Part shown: positions 58,616 through 64,000 of the stretch, one piece after another
Numbering within the stretch: position 1 is the first letter of the stretch
Layout of the letters: each line of letters begins with the position of its first letter
Source: Mycolicibacter sp. MU0083
GTDB lineage: Bacteria > Actinomycetota > Actinomycetes > Mycobacteriales > Mycobacteriaceae
Assembly (NCBI RefSeq): GCF_963378075.1
Contig: NZ_OY726394.1
Location: forward strand, 1,984,001-2,048,000
Direction of reading: 5' to 3'
Length of the DNA stretch: 64,000 nucleotides
Position numbers and translations under genes: made by a program
The notes under the pieces: model-generated
The model's input: the letters and a program-made list of their open reading frames with translations, nothing else
What the model was told of the DNA's origin: nothing
Databases searched by the model: none

Positions 58616-60448
58616 ATGGAGCAGTCCCAGCCCCCGACGGCCCGCCAGGGGCTGGTCCAGATCGAGGAGTGTCTCGATGCCGACGGCGGTATCGTCCTGC
58701 CGCCCGGCGACACCCTGATCTCGCTCATCGAGCGCAATATCGCCAACGTCGGGGACGCGGTGGCCTTCCGGTACCTGGACTACGCGGGGCCGGACGAGGG
58801 ACGGGCGGTGGAGTGGACCTGGACGCGACTCGGCGAGCGATTGCGTGCGATCGGTGCCCGACTGCAACAGGTCGCCGACCCCGGCGAACGGGTGGCGATC
58901 CTGGCACCGCAGGGACTCGACTACGTCGCCGGGTTCTATGCCGCGGTCAAGTGCGGCAATATCGCGGTGCCGTTGTTCGCCCCGGAACTGCCCGGACATG
59001 CCGAGCGACTCGAGGTCGCGCTGCACGACTCCAGCCCGACGGTGGTGTTGACCACCATCGCGGTACGTCGACAGGTCGACGAGTTTCTGGTCGGGATGCC
59101 GGACGGCCTCCAGCCTCGGGTCATCGCGATCGACGAGATTCCCGACGCGGCCGCCGCGGAATTCGTTCCGGTCCCCATCGACGTCGACGGGGTGTCGCAT
59201 CTGCAGTACACGTCGGGAACCACACGAGCTCCGGTCGGCATCGCGGTGACCCACCGGTCGGTGGGCACCAACCTGCTGCAGATGATCCTGTCGATCGACA
59301 TGCTGGACCGAAACACGCACGGCCTCAGCTGGTTACCGCTCTACCACGACATGGGCCTATCGATGATCGGTTTTCCGGCGGTCTACGGCGGACACTCCAC
59401 GCTGATCTCGCCGACCGCCTTCATCCGCCGGCCGCAACGCTGGATCAACGCACTGTCGGACGCCTCGCGGCGCGGCCGGGTGGTGACCGCCGCACCGAAC
59501 TTCGCCTACGAACTGACCGCTCAGCGGGGACTGCCCGCCCCGGGCGCCGACATCGATCTGTCCAACGTGGTGATGATCATCGGATCCGAACCGGTGAGCA
59601 TCGCCGCGATCACCGCATTCAACGAGGCGTTCGCGCCCTACGGCCTGCCGCCGACGGCCATCAAGCCGTCCTACGGGATCGCCGAGGCGACGTTGTTCGT
59701 CGCGACCATCGACCCCGACGCCGAAGCGAGCGTGTGTTACCTGGACCGGGAGCAACTCGGGGCCGGACAGGCCACCCCGGTCGCCGCCGACCATCCGCGC
59801 GCGGTGGCACAGGTGTCCTGCGGACACGTCGCCCGCAGTCTGGCAGCGGTGATCGTCGATACCCGCACCGACGCAGAACTGCCCGACGGCCAGATCGGTG
59901 AGATCTGGCTGCGCGGCGACAACGTCACCGCCGGCTACTGGGGGCGGCCCGAGGAGACCCGGCGGGTGTTCGGCGCCCGGCTGCGCTCCCGCCTGGCGCG
60001 GGGAAGCCACGCGGGGCCGGTCCCGACCGACGCCGATTGGCTGCGAACCGGAGATCTGGGCTGCTATCTGGCCGGCGAACTGTATGTGACCGGCCGGACG
60101 GCGGATCTGATCACGCTGGGCGGCTACCACCACTATCCGCAAGACATCGAGGCGACCGTGGCGCACGCCTCACCGATGGTGCGCGCCGGCTTTGCGGTGG
60201 CGTTCGCCGTGCCGGGCGAACCCGTGGACCGGTTGGTGATCATCGCTGAGCGGGCCACCGGTACCGGCCGCGCCGACCCCGCCCCGGCGATCGCTGCGGT
60301 CCGCGCCGAAGTCGAGCGGGTACACGGCGTCGCCGTCGCCGATGTCCGGTTCGTGCCCGCCGGCGCGATTCCGCGCACCACCAGTGGCAAACTCGGGCGG
60401 ACCGCTGCCCGCGCGCACTACCTCGGCGGCCGGCTCGGCGGGCCTTGA
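58616..60448 (+). CDS. Long-chain fatty acyl-AMP ligase (FadD/FAAL family)
   Basis: A 610-residue adenylate-forming enzyme. LQYTSGTTRAPVGIAVTH is the ATP loop, SWLPLYHDMGLSMIG the FAAL signature, PSYGIAEATLFV the adenylate site, WLRTGDLGC the hinge and IPRTTSGKLGR holds the catalytic Lys. FAALs activate fatty acids as acyl-adenylates for transfer to a polyketide synthase or acyl carrier protein. No PKS lies in the window. The ATG is fixed by the -10 hexamer; the frame is open 17 codons upstream. Confidence 0.92.
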   Translation: MEQSQPPTARQGLVQIEECLDADGGIVLPPGDTLISLIERNIANVGDAVAFRYLDYAGPDEGRAVEWTWTRLGERLRAIGARLQQVADPGERVAILAPQGLDYVAGFYAAVKCGNIAVPLFAPELPGHAERLEVALHDSSPTVVLTTIAVRRQVDEFLVGMPDGLQPRVIAIDEIPDAAAAEFVPVPIDVDGVSHLQYTSGTTRAPVGIAVTHRSVGTNLLQMILSIDMLDRNTHGLSWLPLYHDMGLSMIGFPAVYGGHSTLISPTAFIRRPQRWINALSDASRRGRVVTAAPNFAYELTAQRGLPAPGADIDLSNVVMIIGSEPVSIAAITAFNEAFAPYGLPPTAIKPSYGIAEATLFVATIDPDAEASVCYLDREQLGAGQATPVAADHPRAVAQVSCGHVARSLAAVIVDTRTDAELPDGQIGEIWLRGDNVTAGYWGRPEETRRVFGARLRSRLARGSHAGPVPTDADWLRTGDLGCYLAGELYVTGRTADLITLGGYHHYPQDIEATVAHASPMVRAGFAVAFAVPGEPVDRLVIIAERATGTGRADPAPAIAAVRAEVERVHGVAVADVRFVPAGAIPRTTSGKLGRTAARAHYLGGRLGGP

Positions 60449-60569
60449 AGGTCCCCACGGCCGGCACAGCGGGCACACAGCTGAGACCTGCCGGGCACCA
60501 AAAACAGCTAGCTAGCCTTCCTAAAGCGTTGCGCCGGATCGATCCCCGGCCACCACATAAGGGGAGGCA

Positions 60570-61736
60570 ATGGACTACGGAGCCCTGCCGCCGGAGATCA
60601 ACTCGGCGCGGATGTACGCCGGTGCCGGCGCCGGCTCACTCCTGGCCTCGGCAACGGCCTGGCACGAGGTCGCCGCGGAGCTGAACTCCGCCGCGGCCGC
60701 CTACGGTTCGGTGGTCGAAGGCCTGATCAGCGGCGCGTGGACCGGGACCTCCGCGGTGACGATGGCGGCCGCCGCCGGCCCCTACATCACCTGGCTGGCC
60801 GCGACCGGTGCGCAGGCGGAACACGCCGCCGCACAGCTGACCGCCGCGGTCACCGCATACGAGACCGCGCACGCCGCCACGGTTCCGCCGCCGTTGATCA
60901 CCGCCAACCGCACTCTGCAGGAAAGCCTGATCGCCACCAACATCCTGGGGCAGAACACCGCGGCGATCGCGGCCACCGAAGCCGAATACCTGGAGATGTG
61001 GGCGCAGGACGCCGCCGCCATGTACGGCTACGCCGCGTCGTCGGCGGCGGCCACCCGGGTCAACCCCTTCGCCATCCCGCCGCAGACCACCGATCCGTCC
61101 CGGCAGACCGGCCAGTCGGGTGCGGTTGCCCGGTCGGCGGCAGCCACCCTCGGCACCGACACCGAGACGCTGATGTCCCAAGGACCGCAACTGCTCACCG
61201 ATACCCCCGCCGCGCTGCAGACCCTGGCCGCGCCCACCCAGGAGGCGTCCACCGGAAGTTCCATGTCGATGTCGAGCCTGAACTCGATCATGATGCCGAT
61301 GCGCATGGCGATGATGCCGATGAGCATGCTCATGCGGATGCTGATGACCGGCACCAACGGGGCGAAGGGGGCCGCGGCGGCCGGTGGTGCCGCCGCGGGC
61401 ATGCTCACCACCGCCGGTGGCGCGTCCAACACCGTGACGTTGACCGGACTCACCACCGCTCCGGCGGCGACGGCCGGTCTGGGCCGCGCCGCGTCGATCG
61501 GTGCGATGTCCGTGCCCCCGGCCTGGACCGGGATGGGAGTGGCGACCGGTCAGGGGGCCGCGGGGTTGTCGTCGGCCGGTGGGTTCGCCGCCCCCGCAGG
61601 CGGGGCCGGCCATCCGGGGATGGTGCCGCCGATGGTCCCGTTCGGCGGTCTGGGGTCGCGGGGCGGCGCCAGTGCCGGCGCCGCCCGCTACGACTTCCGG
61701 CCTACCGTGATTCCGCGTTCGCCGGCGGCGGGATAG
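60570..61736 (+). CDS. PPE-family protein, SVP subgroup
   Basis: A 388-residue PPE protein. [22 protein letters not shown] holds the PPE motif at 7-9 and GAWTGTSAV the WxG hairpin. The PPE domain ends near 180. [11 protein letters not shown] is the GxxSVPxxW motif of the SVP subgroup, which is exported by ESX-5 in M. tuberculosis. A Met-rich stretch (61258-61350) lies between. No PE gene is adjacent. GGGGAGGCA precedes the ATG, and TAGCCT (60513-60518) may be its -10. The 3' end overlaps the mmpL gene by 35 bp. Confidence 0.92.
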   Translation: MDYGALPPEINSARMYAGAGAGSLLASATAWHEVAAELNSAAAAYGSVVEGLISGAWTGTSAVTMAAAAGPYITWLAATGAQAEHAAAQLTAAVTAYETAHAATVPPPLITANRTLQESLIATNILGQNTAAIAATEAEYLEMWAQDAAAMYGYAASSAAATRVNPFAIPPQTTDPSRQTGQSGAVARSAAATLGTDTETLMSQGPQLLTDTPAALQTLAAPTQEASTGSSMSMSSLNSIMMPMRMAMMPMSMLMRMLMTGTNGAKGAAAAGGAAAGMLTTAGGASNTVTLTGLTTAPAATAGLGRAASIGAMSVPPAWTGMGVATGQGAAGLSSAGGFAAPAGGAGHPGMVPPMVPFGGLGSRGGASAGAARYDFRPTVIPRSPAAG

Positions 61737-64000
61737 CCGGCACGGCATCCACGCCTGGCTCGGGTCCCGGAACCGTCGGGCGTGACGGCACGCGACGCAC
61801 CCGTTGCGGCCACCAGAACCAGTTGCCCAGCAGCGCCGCGATCGAGGGCGTCAGGAACGACCGGACGATCAGGGTGTCGAACAGCAGGCCGAGACCGATC
61901 GTGCTGCCGGCCTGGCCGATCGAATACAGGTCGCTGGCCGCCATCGACATCATCGTGAAGGCGAACACCAGACCCGCGGCGGTCACCACCGAGCCCGTTC
62001 CGCCGATCGAGCGGATGATCCCGGTCTTGATTCCGGCGCCGATCTCCTCCTGGAACCGGGAGACCAGCAACAGGTTGTAGTCCGATCCGACCGCCAGCAG
62101 GATGATCACCCCGAACACCGGTGCGATCCAGTTCAATTGCAGCCCCAGGATGTGCTGCCACACCACGACGGTCAGCCCGAACGCGGCACTCAACGACAGC
62201 AGGACCGTGCCGACGATCACCGCGGAGGCCACCAGGGCCCGGGTGATCAACAGCATCACGATGAAGATCAGCGTCACCGCGGCCACGCCGACGATCAACA
62301 GGTCATAGCGGGAACCGGACTGGATGTCGTGGTAGACCGCCGCGGTGCCGGTGAGATAGAACTCGGCGCCGGTCAGCGGTGTTCCCTTCACCGCGTCGTG
62401 TGCGGCGGCCAGCATCGGCTCGACGAACGAGATGCCCTTGGGCGTAGCCGGATCGGCGTCGTAGGTGACGATGAAACGTGCCGCCTTGCCGTCCGGGGAC
62501 AAGAACAACGACAGCCCCTTCTGGAAATCCGGATTATCGAACGCCTCGGGAGGCAGATAGAAATAGTCGTCGGCCTTGGAGGCATCGAAGGCCTGACCCA
62601 TCGCAGCGGCGGTATCGGTCATCCGCGCCATCTGGGTCACCAGCCCGGAGAAGCTGCTGTGCATCGACAGCAGCGTGGCCCGCATCGAGGTCGCCACGGC
62701 GATCATCGGGTCGAACTCACCGACCATCTGCGGTAACACGGCGTCCAGGTCCGCCACGTCGGCCAGCAGCGGCCGCATCTTCTCACTGAACTCGTCCATC
62801 CCGTCGTAGGCATCGAAGACCGAACGGATCGCATCACACGCCGGGATGTTCAGACAGTGCTGCTCCCAGTAGAAGTAGTTGCGGATCGGTCGCACGACGT
62901 CGTCGAAATCGGCGATGTGGTCACGGATCTCGTCGACCGTCTGGCTGATGGCCGACATATCGCCGGTCATCTTGGCGGTGGTGCCGTTCATCCGGGCGAC
63001 CAGGTCGCGCAGTCGGACCATCGAGTCGATGGTGGCGCCCAGATCGTCGCTCATCGTGACCATGTCGGCGAGCCGGTCGGTCATGAATTGCAGATTCTGC
63101 TGGATGGGGACGGACTGCATGCTGATCTGGAACGGGATCGAGGTGTGGTCGATCGGGCTGCCCAGCGGCCGGGTGATGCTCTGCACGCGCTCGACCCCGC
63201 GGGTGCGGAACATGTTCTTGGCGACCCGGTCCAAGATGATCATGTCGGCCGGGTTGCGCAGGTCGTGATCGGCTTCGATCATCAACACGTCCGGGTTCAT
63301 CCGCGCTGCGCTGAAATGCCGTTCGGCGGCGTCGTAGCCGACGTTGGCGGGCAGGTCCGCCGGGATGTAATAGCGGTCGTTGAAGCTGATCTTCATGCTG
63401 GGCACCGCCAGCATGCCGACGAGCGTGACCAACAGGGCGGCCACGAAGACCGCGCCGGGCCAGCGGACGTTGGCGGTTCCGATCCGCCGCCAGCCGCGTC
63501 CCTCGGCCCGCCGGGGCTCCAGCAGGCCGCGTCGTGCGGCGATCGCGACGATCGCCGGGGCGACGGTGAGCGCGCCGGCGATCACCACCAGCAGGCCCAG
63601 CGCCGACGGGATGCCGAGGGCCTTGAAGTAGGACAGCCGGGCGAAATGCAGACACAGCGACGCCCCGGCGATGGTCAGCCCGGAACCCAAGATGACGTGC
63701 CAGGTTCCGCGGAACATCGAATACCAGGCGGTCTCGGGGTCCTCCCCGGCGTTGCGGGCCTCGTGGTAGCGCCCGATCAGGAAGATCGCATAGTCGGTCC
63801 CGGCTGCGATCGCCAGCGAGGACAGCATCGCGACGACGAACGTCGAAAAGCCCAGCAGACCGAGATGCCCCAGCAGCGCGACGACACCGCGTGCGGTGCC
63901 CATCTCGAAGCCCACCATGACCAGTGCGAGCGCCACCGTGGCTGCCGAGCGGTAGACGATCGCCAGCATGATGATGATGACCACGCCGGTCACGCCCATC
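61702..64000 (-). CDS. MmpL-family RND lipid transporter (3' part, cut by window edge)
   Basis: The last 765 codons of an MmpL transporter. The N-terminal helix and much of the first periplasmic domain lie beyond the right edge; the apparent Met at the edge is internal. [21 protein letters not shown] and [15 protein letters not shown] are the two conserved transmembrane motifs (GxDYxxF/L). The second periplasmic domain (about 205-555 here) has long helices and [23 protein letters not shown], as in the MmpL4/MmpL5 group. It probably exports a lipid or siderophore. No mmpS is visible in the window beside it. Confidence 0.92.
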   Translation of the reverse strand, partial: MGVTGVVIIIMLAIVYRSAATVALALVMVGFEMGTARGVVALLGHLGLLGFSTFVVAMLSSLAIAAGTDYAIFLIGRYHEARNAGEDPETAWYSMFRGTWHVILGSGLTIAGASLCLHFARLSYFKALGIPSALGLLVVIAGALTVAPAIVAIAARRGLLEPRRAEGRGWRRIGTANVRWPGAVFVAALLVTLVGMLAVPSMKISFNDRYYIPADLPANVGYDAAERHFSAARMNPDVLMIEADHDLRNPADMIILDRVAKNMFRTRGVERVQSITRPLGSPIDHTSIPFQISMQSVPIQQNLQFMTDRLADMVTMSDDLGATIDSMVRLRDLVARMNGTTAKMTGDMSAISQTVDEIRDHIADFDDVVRPIRNYFYWEQHCLNIPACDAIRSVFDAYDGMDEFSEKMRPLLADVADLDAVLPQMVGEFDPMIAVATSMRATLLSMHSSFSGLVTQMARMTDTAAAMGQAFDASKADDYFYLPPEAFDNPDFQKGLSLFLSPDGKAARFIVTYDADPATPKGISFVEPMLAAAHDAVKGTPLTGAEFYLTGTAAVYHDIQSGSRYDLLIVGVAAVTLIFIVMLLITRALVASAVIVGTVLLSLSAAFGLTVVVWQHILGLQLNWIAPVFGVIILLAVGSDYNLLLVSRFQEEIGAGIKTGIIRSIGGTGSVVTAAGLVFAFTMMSMAASDLYSIGQAGSTIGLGLLFDTLIVRSFLTPSIAALLGNWFWWPQRVRRVPSRPTVPGPEPGVDAVPAIPPPANAESR

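Overview
The window is chromosomal DNA from a mycobacterium. It is GC-rich and densely coded. It carries a PPE protein, an MmpL transporter, antigen 85B, the Apa (FAP) adhesin, GuaB1, LldD2 and the long isocitrate lyase AceA2, in nearly the same order as the M. tuberculosis stretch from glcB (Rv1837c) to aceA (Rv1915/1916). I identified no tRNA, rRNA, CRISPR array, prophage or insertion sequence. Gene identities come from reading the proteins, without database searches.

Layout. 1-7.8 kb: the start of malate synthase glcB (cut by the left edge), a conserved protein of unclear role, two CNNM/CBS membrane proteins, GMP reductase guaB1, an alpha/beta hydrolase and 6-phosphogluconate dehydrogenase gnd1. 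7.8-12 kb: a BlaR1-like M56 peptidase with its BlaI repressor, a thioesterase, type II NADH dehydrogenase ndh and a degenerate SDR. 12-18.4 kb: molybdate transporter modABC, apa, a small membrane protein, alcohol dehydrogenase adhA, a CPBP protease and an MmpS-like exported protein. 18.5-24.3 kb: a double CaiB-type CoA-transferase with a thiolase-like protein, a HhH protein and L-lactate dehydrogenase lldD2. 24.4-28.6 kb: an oxidative stress and iron block (ahpC-ahpD, an intact divergent oxyR, an enoyl-CoA hydratase, bfd, bfrA). 28.6-36.5 kb: an MFS exporter, a CMD-family protein, a CocE-type hydrolase, an SRPBCC protein, fbpB, a DUF7159-type protein and a YceI protein. 36.5-49.3 kb: gnd2, a nitronate monooxygenase behind a KstR box, a HAD phosphatase, small exported proteins, cinA, a lipase-maturation-factor-like membrane protein, a 13E12-type HNH protein, dtd, a VanX-like dipeptidase, and a yaaA/PAP2/STAS cluster. 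49.3-58.5 kb: a ceramidase, an acyltransferase-3 plus SGNH pair, an HD hydrolase with a divergent GlxA-type regulator, and aceA2. 58.6-64 kb: a fatty acyl-AMP ligase, a PPE-SVP protein and an MmpL transporter cut by the right edge.

Regulation can be read in several places. The most informative are an OxyR-type dyad lying on the oxyR start codon, a near-perfect IdeR box (plus a weaker one) between bfd and bfrA, a perfect KstR consensus before the nitronate monooxygenase, a BlaI-like inverted repeat before blaI, and a 16-bp palindrome before the acyl-AMP ligase. At least fifteen genes have a TANNNT hexamer 6-8 nt before the start codon, the pattern of leaderless mycobacterial mRNAs. I used this to choose several starts.

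The best candidates for something not well described are the FAAL-PPE-MmpL locus at the right edge (a possible lipid synthesis and export unit), the bfd/bfrA iron-switch region, and the HD hydrolase/GlxA pair with two CCCA...TGGG palindromes. All three are inferences from sequence and context.
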